Notes under the pieces: model-generated
The model's database searches: none
Seen by the model: the letters and a program-made list of their open reading frames with translations, nothing else
Told to the model about the DNA's origin: nothing
Position numbers and translations under genes: made by a program
Source of the DNA: Isoetes taiwanensis
Taxonomy: Eukaryota; Streptophyta; Lycopodiopsida; Isoetales; Isoetaceae
Direction: 5' to 3'
Assembly (NCBI GenBank): GCA_021234155.1
Contig: JAJEKV010000002.1
Span: 36,433,107 to 36,497,106, forward strand
DNA: 64,000 nt
In this document: piece after piece, positions 28,602 through 42,398 of the stretch
Layout: each line of letters opens with the position of its first letter
Numbering within the stretch: the stretch's first letter is position 1

Positions 28602-31494
28602 ATGTCTACTAGATTTGCAGCAAATTTGTTGAACCAAATTGAAGTATTTAAGGGGGACACTGGATTCCAAGTCTGGAAGGAGTCTATTAAGTCTGTCCTA
28701 GAATTTGAACATTTGTGGCATCTTGTAGATGGCGGCCAAGCAACTGTTTCAGCCAGTTCTGGAAGTACAAGCCCTGCAGTTAGCTCTAGCAATCCAGGAG
28801 GAGGGACTGGAGCTCCACAAGGTTCTGGAGTTGTTACTGTAACAGATGACACCAAGATTATGGAAGCTCAGCAGATAATTTTAAGCAAAGTAGGTACTGC
28901 TCGGAAGCTGAGATTAAGAGGGATGAAACCTCATGAAATGTGGCAGTATCTTATAAGTCAGTATGAGGTAAAAAGTTCTTCTCAAATAGATCTATTGGAA
29001 AAACAACTAAAAAAGCTGAAATTATTTGAGAAAGATGAGCTAACAGATTTTTTGGAGAAGTTTGATTCAATTGTGGCAGATCTTGAAGGAGCTGGGAATG
29101 TTCTTAGTGAGCAATATCAAATATTGGCACTACCTAGGGCTGTCTCTCACAACACTCAGCTTGCAACATTGGTAAGAAATGTAGCCACCTCAAAGGAACA
29201 TGCCTTGAGGATGATTCGTACAGAATTTGAACAGTCAAAGGGTATGCTTGAGGATGATCAATCTCCAGAGGTATTGTTTGCAAGAAAACAGAAAAGAGGA
29301 GGTGGTTCCAGCTTTGCTAAAGAGAGATTAGGGCCCTGCTATACTTGTAATCAATATGGACATTTGAAAAATGAATGTCCAAGTGGAGATAAGCAATTTA
29401 AATGCTTTAATTGTGATGGTAAAGGCCACATATCTGCAAATTGCCCAAGCCCAAAGGGTATTGGAGGAAGAGGCAGGGGTCGAGGAAGAACACAAAGAGG
29501 AAGGGGACGTTTTAAAGAAAGTGCCAGCCTGAATATTATAGAAGATACCATTGAAGAAAACTCTGATGACATTGAGGTAAAAGATGTGTTAAATGTTTTT
29601 GAGTTCTCTGCTAAAGATAATAACAAATTTCTCATTATAGATTCAGGAGCAGAAAAGTCAGTAGTGCATGATGTCAAGACTTTAAAAGAATGTAAAAAAG
29701 AGAATGGCCAAGTGCAGCTTGGAGATGGTGGAGTGCAGAAAATTAGGGACTCTGGAATATTAGAATTATTTGATTTGAATGGAAAAAGTGTGTTACTTAA
29801 AGAAGTGTTGTGTGTACCAACACTTGTCAGAAATTTAATTTCAGTGTGCCAACTTGTGGATCTTGGTTACAAGGTTGTTTTTGAGAAGCTTGAATGCAAA
29901 ATATTTTTCAATAATATTTTGAAATTCATTGGAAGAAGAGTAGGAAATTTGTTTGGTTTTCACAAAGACCATACATTATCTATCAACATTGTTGAATGTG
30001 TTTCAAAAACAACTTGGCACAATAGGTTATGTCACACTCATTCATCAAATATTGATCTGCTCATTAAAAGCAAGCTTATAACAGCAAAAATAGATGAAGA
30101 GAAAAAACTTTGTGGAGGTTGCCAGCTTGGCAAGCAGTCAAGGCTCGTATTTAAAACAAAAAGCAAGAGAGCAAAAAGGGTGTTGGAGTTGATCCACACA
30201 GATCTGTGTGGACCCATTAATATCACAGGAATAGAAGGTCATAGATATTTTATGACATTCATAGATGATTTTAGCAGAAGAACAAGATGTTATCTGTTAA
30301 AAATAAAAGATCAAGCATTTGAAGCCTTAAAACTATTTGTGGCTGAAGTTGAACTAGAGATAGATAGAAAAATTAAATGCATAAGATCAGACAGAGGAGG
30401 AGAATACTTGTCAAAGGAATTCAAATGGTTTTGTGCTAACCGTGGCATTAAAAGACAGTTGACTTGCAGGTATTCTCCTCAGCAAAATGGAGTAGCTGAA
30501 AGGAAAAACAGGACTTTGCTAAATGATGTTCGATCTATGCTATCAGGTCTGCCAAATTTTTTATGGAGTGAGGCTTTGAAGACAGCAGTGCATGTTCAAA
30601 ACATGTTGCCATCTGTAAGTACTAAAGGTACAATTCCTGAGATGTTGTGGTCAGGGAAAACTCCACTCTATGAAAATTTAAAGTCATTTGGTTGTTTGAG
30701 TTTTGTTCATATTCCTGAAGAAATTAGAAAAAAACTTGATGACCGTGCATACATTGCATATATGGTAGGTTATAATCTGCATTCAAAGGCCTATAGGTTG
30801 TATGATCCTACTCATAGGAAAATCTTAATCAGTAGAGATGTAGTGTTCAATGAAAACAAGTTTTATTGAGCTATTCCAAATGTCAATGATGAGGATGTAA
30901 TTAAGACTAATCAAGCTAACTCTGTTGCAAAGGAAATAGTTGAGCATACTGCTCAGACTGAAACAAAATTGCAGGATACAAGTAATGCCATTGACAGTGA
31001 TAATGAAGATGGAGATGATGATAACATTGAGGTACAAGATACACAAAGCCTATCAAAGTTTGAACCTGCAATGGAACCTGTATTATCTGAAGCAGGGGCA
31101 ACAGAACCTATGCTGATTGAACCTGCAACAGAACCTGCAGTATCTGAAGATGAGACAGCAGAGCTTGAACAGGCTGAACCTTTAGAAAAGCCAAAAAGAA
31201 AGGCCAGAAGAACTGAGGCTCAGATTTTGGCTGATGAAAGCAAAGTTGAACTAAAAATGCATGGCAGCACTGAAGCAGGTAGAAGTAAGAGGCATCATGG
31301 CAGCAAAGGTGAAATTCACTCTGTATTTGATATTCTTGTGTTGGAAACTGATAAGTTGCCAAATAATTTTGAAGAAGCTATTAACAGTAAGGATTCTGAA
31401 AACTGGAAAAAAGCTATGGAGGACGATATGCTATCCTTCAAAAGGACAGAAACCTATACTGTAGTTGATAGACCATCAGGTAAAAATGTTGTAA
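28602..31494 (+). pseudogene. Ty1/copia Gag-Pol, first part: Gag, protease, integrase
   Basis: One frame runs from ATG 28602 to a TGA at 30867-30869 (755 codons) and continues in the same frame past it to about 31494. Gag is residues 1-240, with a Ser/Gly-rich insert near 50-80. Two zinc knuckles follow (CYTCNQYGHLKNEC and CFNCDGKGHISANC), then a Gly/Arg-rich linker. The aspartic protease is IIDSGAEKSVV. Integrase has its HHCC region (WHNRLCH...CGGCQLGK) and DDE core (HTDLCGPI, FIDDFSRR, DRGGEY, SPQQNGVAERKN). The part after the TGA is an acidic linker ending PSGKNVV, where a 2.2-kb insertion starts. Integrase before RT is the copia order. Confidence 0.93.
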
Positions 31495-33736
31495 CTGTAA
31501 CGGACCTAGGATCTTGAGGTACATTATGGAATTATTTTTCTAAAGGATGCAAAGGAATATTAATCAAAATATCACGTCGTATATGTAGAGATTATACGGA
31601 CGGAATATTGGTGGTTAAAAATAGATATAAGTACAGAGAAAAGCATTTGGAAAAAGATCGATTGCAGAGGGATTGCTGAAGGAGCGAATTGCGTGCAGAG
31701 CTTTGGGAGCGTGTTGGAGCGCAGAAGAAGCAAGCGAGATTCCAGGTGGGGATCAAGCCTTACACCTGGGGTTTTCTAGCGTAGCAAAATTGTGTTGATA
31801 CAGTAGGATTGTCCTAGAACTTGGCATGGATTTAGAGTAAATTGTAAGTGCGTGGATATGAATTAACTTGCATGATTGTATATGAAAACATTTTATGATT
31901 GCATACTGTAAGCTTGCAAAAAGTATCGCAGATCTAATGATTTATAGGACGTAAACTATGACAGAAGTCATTGGAATAGCTTAGATTAGAACCGTGGAAT
32001 GGAAAAGTATGGCAGGAATCAGTTAAGACGATAAAAGTTTCTCTTGCATGCTGCCGTTTGCATAGCATGAACCTGATGAACTGTAATGATCAGAAATCAT
32101 GAAAAGTTACATGAAAATGGATTAGAATTAAAGTGATGAGTCCAGAACTGGGCAGTATTTTTCTTGTATGCTGCTGGAATAACGGCATGATCTTGCCGAT
32201 TTGGCATGCCACAAAAGCATGTGAATCGCCCTGGAATGGGCCGATTTGGGCCTTAGAGAGGCCGAAATGGAGAAAGGATACAGAATTAGGAGGATTGGAT
32301 TAAGATCTGGCTGGGAATGACATGATCTTGGTGGCCCGGAACTGGCCTGTAACCATCAGATTTGCACCATAAACTGGCCGAAATGGCAAGAAATCTTCCT
32401 TGCCAGCAAAATCGGGAGGCTTTGCGGGATTTCCATGAGAATTCGATGGCCGGAGGCCGGAATTTGGAGCTGCAGCCGAGTTCGTCCCTGTTAACGTAGT
32501 TAGGTTTAGGTTAGAAATAACGAAAATGTTAACAATTAAAGTTTGTTAGTAAGGTAGCAATAAAATAAGGTTAGAGGTTAAAGCTAAGGCTAAAGTTAAA
32601 TTAAAATATTAAGGTTAGTTTGGAGCAAAGAGTTGGGCTCGGAGAATTATTAAAGATTGAGGCTTAATTTAAGGAGGGTTATGCTAATGGTTATAAGCTA
32701 TTTATAATTACGACATGAGTAGTCTAACAAGCTAGCTAGTTATAATTTAAAACCCTTTGGAATTAGTAAAATTAAGAGGGGTAAAAATACAAGGTACAAG
32801 TGTTGTGTATGGGGAAATTGGTAACGGAAGCATAATGACAATTATAACGTTAGGGATTAAACCATTATTAAAATCTTAAAATATAGCTGGTAACCTTGTT
32901 GTTAGGGAACAATGGGAAGATGGTAGATGTTTATCTTTTATTTAATGGTGATAGCCGCATCTTGCATTATTGAGGTTATTATAATTATAGAGTTATGATT
33001 TGGCTTTCTCTTGCTATATGAAGTGTGTATTAGGGAATTACTTGATGTGAGCTTGTTAAGGCATGTGTATGATGATATCTGTGATGTAATTCTTTGATAT
33101 AGACCTCTGGGGCCGGAGTCTAGGTGCGATGGTCTAGACTCGCGGTATTGCACAGTGCTATGTAAATGGTAATATTTGAACATCGGGCGTTGGTACCGTA
33201 TGGTACAACGTCATGCACAGTAAGTGGTCCTCCAATGCTGGACGCAGCGTGGATGGGTGTGTACACACGTGGTTACCCCGCCTCTATGTCACTGGCCTGA
33301 TCAGCCGAGTTGACCTTGCTCAGACCCAGAGGAATATTGGTTGCAATGTTGATGCTATGGTTGCTTGGCTAGTGTATATGTGGTTTTTAATGCTGGAATC
33401 AAGTTGCAATGGTTGTGCTTAGCATAATTATGCATTGTGTTTATGTTGGTTGGACTAGTAACTTGGATTGCAGGGGCGAGGTTACGGTAAGGCTACTCTA
33501 TTGTTCTAAGTAATGCTTTGTGATTATTAATGCTAGATATGACCTAGATTCCCCAATCCCCACTTAGTCCGTGTGACTAACCCCGTGGTTAAATGGTGTA
33601 AACAGAAGTGCGAGATGCTCCGGAAAGTAGCCAAGCTGCAGAAAGGCGAGAGTAGGAGTGTGTGGATTGCTAGACCATATATTTGCTTAATATTCTTATT
33701 ATCATTATGGATTGGCTTAAAACTATAATTATTTTT
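31495..33736. mobile_element. 2.2-kb insertion in copia pol, possibly a solo LTR
   Basis: The copia frame stops after PSGKNVV and resumes at KWIFRIKP near 33744, so about 2.24 kb is inserted. The insert begins tgtaacggacctagg, a start common for gypsy LTRs. It is non-coding and has a TATA-like agatataagtac (about 31622). The right boundary lacks a clear CA end and the flanking duplication is only suggestive (taac/taaac). A solo LTR is the best guess. Confidence 0.45.
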
Positions 33737-33743
33737 AAACTTG

Positions 33744-35151
33744 AAATGGATTTTTAGGATAAAGCCATGCATTGATGGATTGACTAAGAAATTCAAGGCA
33801 AGACTTGTAGCACAAGGATTTACTCAGAAGAAAGGTTTAGATTTTGATGAAACATTCTCTCCATTGAGAATGTTGCTAGCCATTGCCAACTCATGTGACA
33901 TGGAAATTCATCATATGGATGTAAGTACTGCATTTCTTAATGCAAAGTTGGAAGAAGAGATATATTTAAAACCTGCACCTGGATTTGAGGAAAAAGAAGG
34001 TAAAGTTTGGAAATTACATAGGGCAATCTATGGTTTGAGGCAAGCACCACGAGAATGGTATAAATGCATGGACAATTACCTTTTAGAGCAAGAGTTTGAG
34101 AAGCTGAAATATGATGGAAATTTGTACAGGTATAAGAATGGGAAGAATTGGTGTATTATAGCTCTATATGTTGATGATAATATCTGGTTGCAAATGACAA
34201 AGGTATATTGGTTCATTGTAAACAATTGCTCAACAAACGTTTCCAAATGACAGATTTGGGTGAGCTTAAGAGATTTCTTGGTATTGAAGTTAATAGAGAC
34301 AGAAAAAATAAGCTGCTAACTTTGAGCCAGCCAACTCATATTTTAAATATGTTGAAGAAATTTAACATGAGTGACTGCAATATAGCACAGACACCCTTGG
34401 TTCCAGGGCACAAAATTTCTGCTCATATGTGTCCAAAAACAGAAAAAGAGAAAAAACAAATGGAGAACACACCCTACAGATCACTAATTGGGTGCTTGGC
34501 TTATCTAGCTAATTGCACAAGACCAGATATTGCCTTTGGGGTAAACATCTTAAGCAGGTACAACCATAACCCTGGTTTAGAACATTGGACAGCAGGATTC
34601 TGAGATATCTAAAAGGGACTTTGAATATTGGCATTATGTATAACTTAAATGAGTTGCAATTAAAAGCCTATTGTGACTCTGATTGGGCTGGGGATTTAGA
34701 CCAAAGGAAGTCAACTTCAGGATATGTTGTGCTATTAGGAGGTGCCCCTGTAGCTTGGAAATGCAAAAAGCAAGGAAGCATAGCTCTTTCTAGTGCAGAG
34801 GCAGAATACAATGCTGCAGCTCTATTGACTAAAGAAGTAGTATGGGAAAGAAGATTGTTGACTGAATTAGGTGTAGAACAGACTGAACCTACTGTTATTT
34901 TTTGTGATAACACAAGCTGTATAGCCATGTCAAAAAATCCTGTTTTACATGAAAGATGTAAGCATATAGAGATGGAACTTCATTTTATACGAGATATGGT
35001 TGAAAAGCATCTGGTTCATCTTACTTATATTAATACAGTTGATCAAATGGCAGATCTCTTAACCAAAGCATTGTCACTTGGAAGGTTTCAGACTTTGAGA
35101 AAAGCAGTCCAATATAATGGCAAGGAAGATTACATGAAGGGGGAATGTTAG
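33744..35151 (+). pseudogene. Ty1/copia Pol, second part: reverse transcriptase and RNase H
   Basis: RT begins KWIFRIKPCIDGLTKKFKA, with LVAQGFTQKKGLDFDETFSP, MDVSTAFLNAKLEEEIYLK and YGLRQAPREWYKCM. The catalytic box is LYVDDN (about 34163), with a frame change shortly after. The next frame carries DLGELKRFLGIEV and PYRSLIGCLAYLANCTRPDI, and a second frame change lies near 34600. RNase H runs from YCDSDWAGDLDQRKSTSGY through ALSSAEAEYNA and CDNTSCI to a TAG at 35149-35151, which overlaps the start of the downstream LTR. Confidence 0.92.
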
Positions 35152-35952
35152 TTATTTGTTCATGTAAATCTTTTACAGGGTTGAAGCAAGACTAGCAGAA
35201 ACTAATAGCAGGGTTGAAACTAAGAGCATGCAGACAGTAGAACATGTTAAAGCACAACTTAGAACTCTCTCTCTCTGCATATGTGGTTATCTACATATCT
35301 TAAGGTTGAAGATTGTGATGGCATCATGAAGACTAGCTTCAAGTTTTTTAAGGGGAGTTAATATATTCTACAATAGTTCCATTGTTCGAAGGTTTTTGGG
35401 TCAATGATTTAAAGTGCAGAGACCAACCATTATGACTGTGGGATATTTCGAACCAAGCCGTTTTCGTGCACAAAGACTGTGGGATATTTCGAGGCCACCG
35501 AAATCCAAACTTAGAACTATTATCCATGCTAAACCGACGGAGAAGATAATAAATATGATCGGCAGCAATGCAAAAAGACCCACCAGACTGTAGATTGTAT
35601 TAACGGAAGAGGTTTGAAGCAGTGAAGTTCTGGTTTGGTCGAGGAAAACTTTAGCTACAGTGTTTTATGCAATCCCGTAGCTACAGTATTATTGTGCATT
35701 AATTTCTATGATTTAAGCTAATGGTTGAAATGCTTGTTGTATTGCAAGGGATTAGGGACCATATTGTGGCTCTCTTGCTTGCATGAATCTCTATAGGAAA
35801 TTCATGATAAATTTCAACTTATGCTTGAAGTGTTGAAGTGTAGATCATAGATTGATAAAAATATAATTTGACTTGAAGTGTCAAGTTGATTGCCACAGCT
35901 TGAAGGTTGAATTTTTGAGTTGAAAAATTCTAGTAGACTTATATTCTCTACA
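35146..35952 (+). repeat. Second LTR of Element B, shared by two internal regions
   Basis: The 807-bp LTR is preceded by a polypurine tract (gaaggggga, 35136-35145) and is followed by another PBS (35954-35966). It therefore serves as 3' LTR of the upstream copy and 5' LTR of the downstream partial copy. Confidence 0.93.
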
Positions 35953-36978
35953 TTGGTATCAGAGCCAAGTTGGCTTAAGTCATAATGTCTACTAGATTTG
36001 CAGCAAATTTGTTGAACCAAATTGAAGTATTTAAGGGGGACACTGGATTCCAGCTTTGCTAAAGAGAGATTAGGGCCCTGCTATACTTGTAATCAATATG
36101 GACATTTGAAAAATGAATGTCCAAGTGGAGGTAAGCAATTTAAATGCTTTAATTGTGATGGTAAAGGCCACATATCTGCAAATTGCCCAAGCCCAAAGGG
36201 TATTGGAGGAAGAGGCAGGGGTCGAGGAAGAACACAAGGAGGAAGGGGACGTTTTAAAGAAAGTGCCAGCCTGAATATTATAGAAGATACCATTGAAGAA
36301 AACTCTGATGACATTGAGGTAAAAGATGTGTTAAATGTTTTTGAGTTCTCTGCTAAAGATAATAACAAATTTCTCATTATAGATTCAGGAGCAGAAAAGT
36401 CAGTAGTGCATGATGTCAAGATTTTAAAAGAATGTAAAAAAGAGAATGGCCAAGTGCAGCTTGGAGATGGTGGAGTGCAGAAAATTAGGGACTCTGGAAT
36501 ATTAGAATTATTTGATTTGAATGGAAAAAGTGTGTTACTTAAAGAAGTGTTGTGTGTACCAACACTTGTCAGAAATTTAATTTCAGTGTGCCAACTTGTG
36601 GATCTTGGTTACAAGGTTGTTTTTGAGAAGCTTGAATGCAAAATATTTTTCAATAATATTTTGAAATTCATTGGAAGAAGAGTAGGAAATATGTTTGGTT
36701 TTCACAAAGACCATACATTATCTATCAACATTGTTGAATGTGTTTCAAAAACAACTTGGCACAATAGGTTATGTCACACTCATTCATCAAATATTGATCT
36801 GCTCATTAAAAGCAAGCTTATAACAGCAAAAATAGATGAAGAGAAAAAACTTTGTGGAGGTTGCCAGCTTGGCAAGCAGTCAAGGCTTGTATTTAAAACA
36901 AAAGCTAAGAGAGCAAAAAGGGTGTTGGAGTTGATCCACATAGATCTGTGTGGACCCATTAATATCACAGGAATAGAG
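35953..36978 (+). pseudogene. Partial second copy of the copia internal region
   Basis: The sequence repeats PBS and gag start, then jumps from the equivalent of about 28664 to about 29311 at the shared bases ttcca. That deletes about 648 bp of gag and shifts the frame. It continues through the zinc knuckles, DSGA protease and the first part of integrase (to HIDLCGPINITGIE), then ends abruptly at 36978. Identity with the first copy is very high, so the duplication is recent. Confidence 0.92.
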
Positions 36979-38164
36979 TTTTCCTCCCCGATCCTGTTCT
37001 GCCGTTCTTGTCGGCCATAGCTTCTGTTGCAGGACACCGTAGAATCGTTCGCTCCATAGCGGCCTAATCTTTGAGGGGCAGAACAGATCTGGGCAGCTGC
37101 TGCCGACCCAAGCAGCCGCTGTCGCTGCTCCTATTTTCAGCAGGCATTCCCACTGCATTCACATGTTCGGTAGCAACAAGGCTAAAATCCAGATAGCAGA
37201 AAGCTGAAATCATCCACACGATTGTGCAAAAAATCCTTCACAGAATCCATTTCGAATTGAGCTAGTGATGGCTAATCACTAGAAGTGGTGAAACGAATTC
37301 ACACCTGCTCAAAATTTGAGGAACCACCTTCATGAACGATTTTTGCATGTCGTTTCTTACTTTGGTAAGGACGGTTCGTATTTAGCCTTTGCTTCTTTTA
37401 GAGGATTTTGCACAGGTCTGCAGGATGCAGTGTCGGAAATCTCTCAAAATTCTAATGGCCGTTGATCTGGCACAATACCGAGAATATTCGCGAGATCAAT
37501 GGTAGGGAATAAAAGTTGAATGTGACGCCATAATACTTTCGTAAACTGTCATTTCCACGAATATTCCTTAAATGTTTATTTGGGTAATTTTAGATTTATG
37601 GATGTTGGTGGTGGCGCTTACATCGCCGCCACAAATCCCCTGCAGCGGCTGGCCATTTCTGTGTTTGTGCAGAGGGAGAGCTTCTTACCATAGCTGTCGG
37701 CCTCAGAATCGCAGGCCATAGCCTCAGAGCGTCAACAAGCAGGGGCGGAGAAAATGGCAGGGTCTTGAGCCTTGAAGAAGCAGAGGCGGAATTGTTTCGA
37801 AGCAGAACTGTTTCGAGACATCTAAGACATGTTCAATGCAATCTATGGCGTCGAAGACCTTCAAATCCCCTTGCTGAAATAGTGGCGAATCCTCCTGAAT
37901 GGTCTTGGCAGATTTAAAGAAGGGATGGGCTACGCTTGAGTGAGATTGAAGCGATTAAGGCAGATTGAAGCAAGATTCACGGCCAGAAAACAAGGCCAAA
38001 ATTTCCACCAAACGTCGGTTTACATTTGGTAGTCGGCCGGATTTCGGAGTTTCTGGCCAGTAAATTGGCAGGCGGCGACGCCGCTCGAGCCGACGCCTAA
38101 TGCCGCTCCCGGCGGCGCCGTCTACCAGTTTACCAGCCAGAAACCCCTCAATCCGACTGGTTAC
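36979..38164. other. Gene-free stretch next to the copia breakpoint
   Basis: Unrelated sequence follows the copia breakpoint directly. It contains the short palindromic phrase tagtgatggctaatcacta (37263-37281) and a GC-rich patch with gccggcgacgccgc repeats (about 38060-38130). No coding domain is seen. It could be an LTR or other repeat. Confidence 0.4.
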
Positions 38165-38475
38165 CTAGCACCTGCACTCGCCGAGGATTGACCAATCTAT
38201 CCTACCATGAACACTCACCGAGGATTGACTAATCTATCCTATGGTAGGTAGGTAGGTAGATAGATAATATTTTTACCTTATTCCGGGCAGCGTCCATGAT
38301 ATGACTAATCTATCCTACCATGAACACTCACCGAGGATTGACTAATCTATGCTATCATTTTGCAACACATCTGCCATGCATCATAATCCTGCAACACGTC
38401 TACCATATACATTATATATTACATCATCTGGCAACACATCTGCCATGCATCATATATTACATCATCATGCATCAC
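38165..38475. repeat. Short interspersed tandem phrases
   Basis: Phrases like gaggattgac(c/t)aatctatcc occur about four times (38185-38350). Phrases like caacacatctgccatgcatc occur about three times (38362-38455). A ggtaggtaggta tract lies between. Confidence 0.7.
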
Positions 38476-39078
38476 ATCTATCGCATGAATTATATTGATT
38501 GTAAATAGCTCATCATCAAAGGCAGTCCCATCATATTTTTCACCATCTGCAACCTGTAATACATGCATCATACAAATTGCATTCTCATCATAGATATTAT
38601 GCTTGCATTCACTATGCCATCTGAAATGCACAACAATATATTGGATGTATCTGCTCATAATACAATCACCACAACATAGAGTGATGCAAATTGAATTGTG
38701 TACCTGTGTCTCCTCGAGATAATGAGCAACATGATGTTCACGTATTCCCTGATCAAGCCTTCTTGACCTCACATCCTTTACATTTGGAGAAATTCATGTG
38801 TTCTGTTTCCAGATATTTTGTATAGTCTGGACAACCATTTTATTTATAACACCAAATCTTCGAGCCCTAATGTAATGTATCCATTTGCCAGCAGTTTGTG
38901 AACTAATCTCTTCTCTTTTCTTCTTTGCCAATGTAAAATTTCTGGGATGAACACCTAAAACTTTGCCCCTTCTTCTGTCACTAATCAGTGTAGTTTTCTC
39001 GGAAGTAACAGACATGGCAAGCCATGTTCTTTTGGTTGCTAAACTATCATTTGAATTTGATAGCTTAACATATTGCAT
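38476..39078 (-). pseudogene. Fragment resembling the N-terminal part of the DFAENY-type family
   Basis: Minus-strand frames 39078-38794 (RGKVLGVHPRNFTLAKKKRE, then IRARRFGVINKMVV) and 38772-38600 (RSRRLDQGIREHHVAHYLEE) are joined in register by ISPNVKDV. From memory, a segment of the type SPN.KDV...R followed by H.LEE.. precedes the DFAEN core in that family, so this may be the other end of an element like 281-1456. No core motif is present here. Assignment is tentative. Confidence 0.3.
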
Positions 39079-40287
39079 TGTATCCCTGATGTTTTTGCTT
39101 CTAGATTCTTCATCTCTTTACCAATCACGTCCTCCATTGTCCTATCTCTTAGGAAATCAAGCAAAACATGTCATCCTTCTCATATGTTTTTTTGGAATTT
39201 GAATTGAGTCTCAGAATAAATCCTTCCCATCTGTTTGTTTGGAATTTGAATTGAGTCACCGAATCTAAATCTAGCAGTTATTATACTATTTTTGGCACTT
39301 ACTATAATATTCTTGGCAATCATTACGCTCAAGGCACAATTTGGTGCTAGCCTCGCACCACAAAAGGGGGGGACAGGGGGGACATACCAAGTGATCCACT
39401 ACAACGTGCTTTGACCCCTCTAGTAAGTCAATTATATTTAATGCCAGGTCATGCACAGATATAACAAGGATTTTCTTTTTGAAATTTTGAATTTCAAAAA
39501 GATATAACAAGGATCTTAGAAGCTTTGGAACTCTACAAAAGTATGCTTTTTATAGGCCTTCACCTGCAGAACTGTCACTCTCTGCATACCTCGTCTAGTT
39601 GCAGGAACTGACAATAAGGTACAAAAGGTCTGATGTTTTTTTTTTTTTTTTTTTTTTTTTAAGGGGTGAGGGAGAGGGGAAAGCAAAATTAAGTTTTATT
39701 GTGAGGAATGACAAACGGTCCGAGTGAATTGACAATGCCTCATACCAATATGCACTCAAAGAAATAACAACAAACAACAACAGGACAGCAAAAAAGGACG
39801 TATGCATTCAACTGAAATAACCTTCTTTGAACATTGGGTTTTGTCCTCTTATGTTTAACATAGTGCAAAGGTCAACTCATATCGTATATCTCATTCATTG
39901 TATTTTGTAAAATGTCCTTTCTACTCTATTACATAATAGCAAATGCTACATAGTAACAAATCTAAATGAGATGGAAACTTATATTTATATACAATCTCTT
40001 GAAAAAAATGTTGGATCTTCTAAAAAGGGTAATAAATCCACTACATTTAAGGAAGTATTGTAGGACACTTTCACCAACAAAGGACGCAAAGAAGTGCTAG
40101 CAAATGAAAAGCTTTGCAGCACCTTTATGTGCCAAATTGGACAAAGTTGTGCAATTGACATTTTCCAAGGCCATGCCATAGCATGGAACTTGATTGGGCA
40201 TATATTTCAATTCTTATATAATTGACATTAGCTTTTACACCTTACTTAGAAGTAGCATTCATTGGTTTGCCGCTTATGGAATGAGCT
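39079..40287. other. Gene-free stretch with poly-T tract
   Basis: A run of 25 T (39636-39660) is followed by aaggggtgag and, 35-40 bases further, ttttattg. On the minus strand this reads as an AATAAA signal followed by a poly-A tail, as in a reverse-transcribed insertion. G-runs (ggggggg, gggggg) lie at 39365-39380. The right end is probably the 3' UTR of the flavoenzyme gene. Confidence 0.45.
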
Positions 40288-41968
<1,681 letters not shown>

Positions 41969-42286
41969 TCCTGTGATCCCCTTTTCCTCCCCTCCCCCTT
42001 CATTATATGCTACGCTTGGTCCAACCTCTAGTATTTCGCCACGTCTTCGTATTTCTTGGCCACATATTTTCGTTGACTTCCATTTAGTTAGTTGCACTTA
42101 CAATAACACACAATATCACAGTTGGGTCGCTGCTATTTCCGGTGGTGCATTCTCAGGCATCCACGTCGCCCCTGCCGATTTCAAGGAATCCTATTTCCAT
42201 TCTTCATGCTTCAGCACCGGCTGCACAGGTAAGAAATCGTAGCAAATTTTGATCATACTAACCGGATCTTGCGCTCCCCAACTGTG
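41969..42286. other. Upstream region of the flavoenzyme gene
   Basis: Short intergenic sequence holding the likely 5' UTR and promoter of the minus-strand flavoenzyme gene. No certain TATA box was found. Confidence 0.4.
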
Positions 42287-42398
42287 ATATTGTAAGGGTA
42301 GCACAATTGGTCCTGGATTCCCGGTTTGCAGCTCCCGGCTACGCCGGTCGCTGCCAAACCGGGAATCCAGTCCCAATTGTGCTACCCTTATACAATAT
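42287..42398. mobile_element. 112-bp foldback element (hairpin), MITE-like
   Basis: Arms of about 42 bases starting atattgtaagggtagcaca pair almost perfectly with the end tgtgctacccttatacaatat. The loop (cagctcccggctacgcc...) also has internal pairing. The size and structure suit a small MITE or a hairpin precursor. No clear target duplication was seen. Confidence 0.7.
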
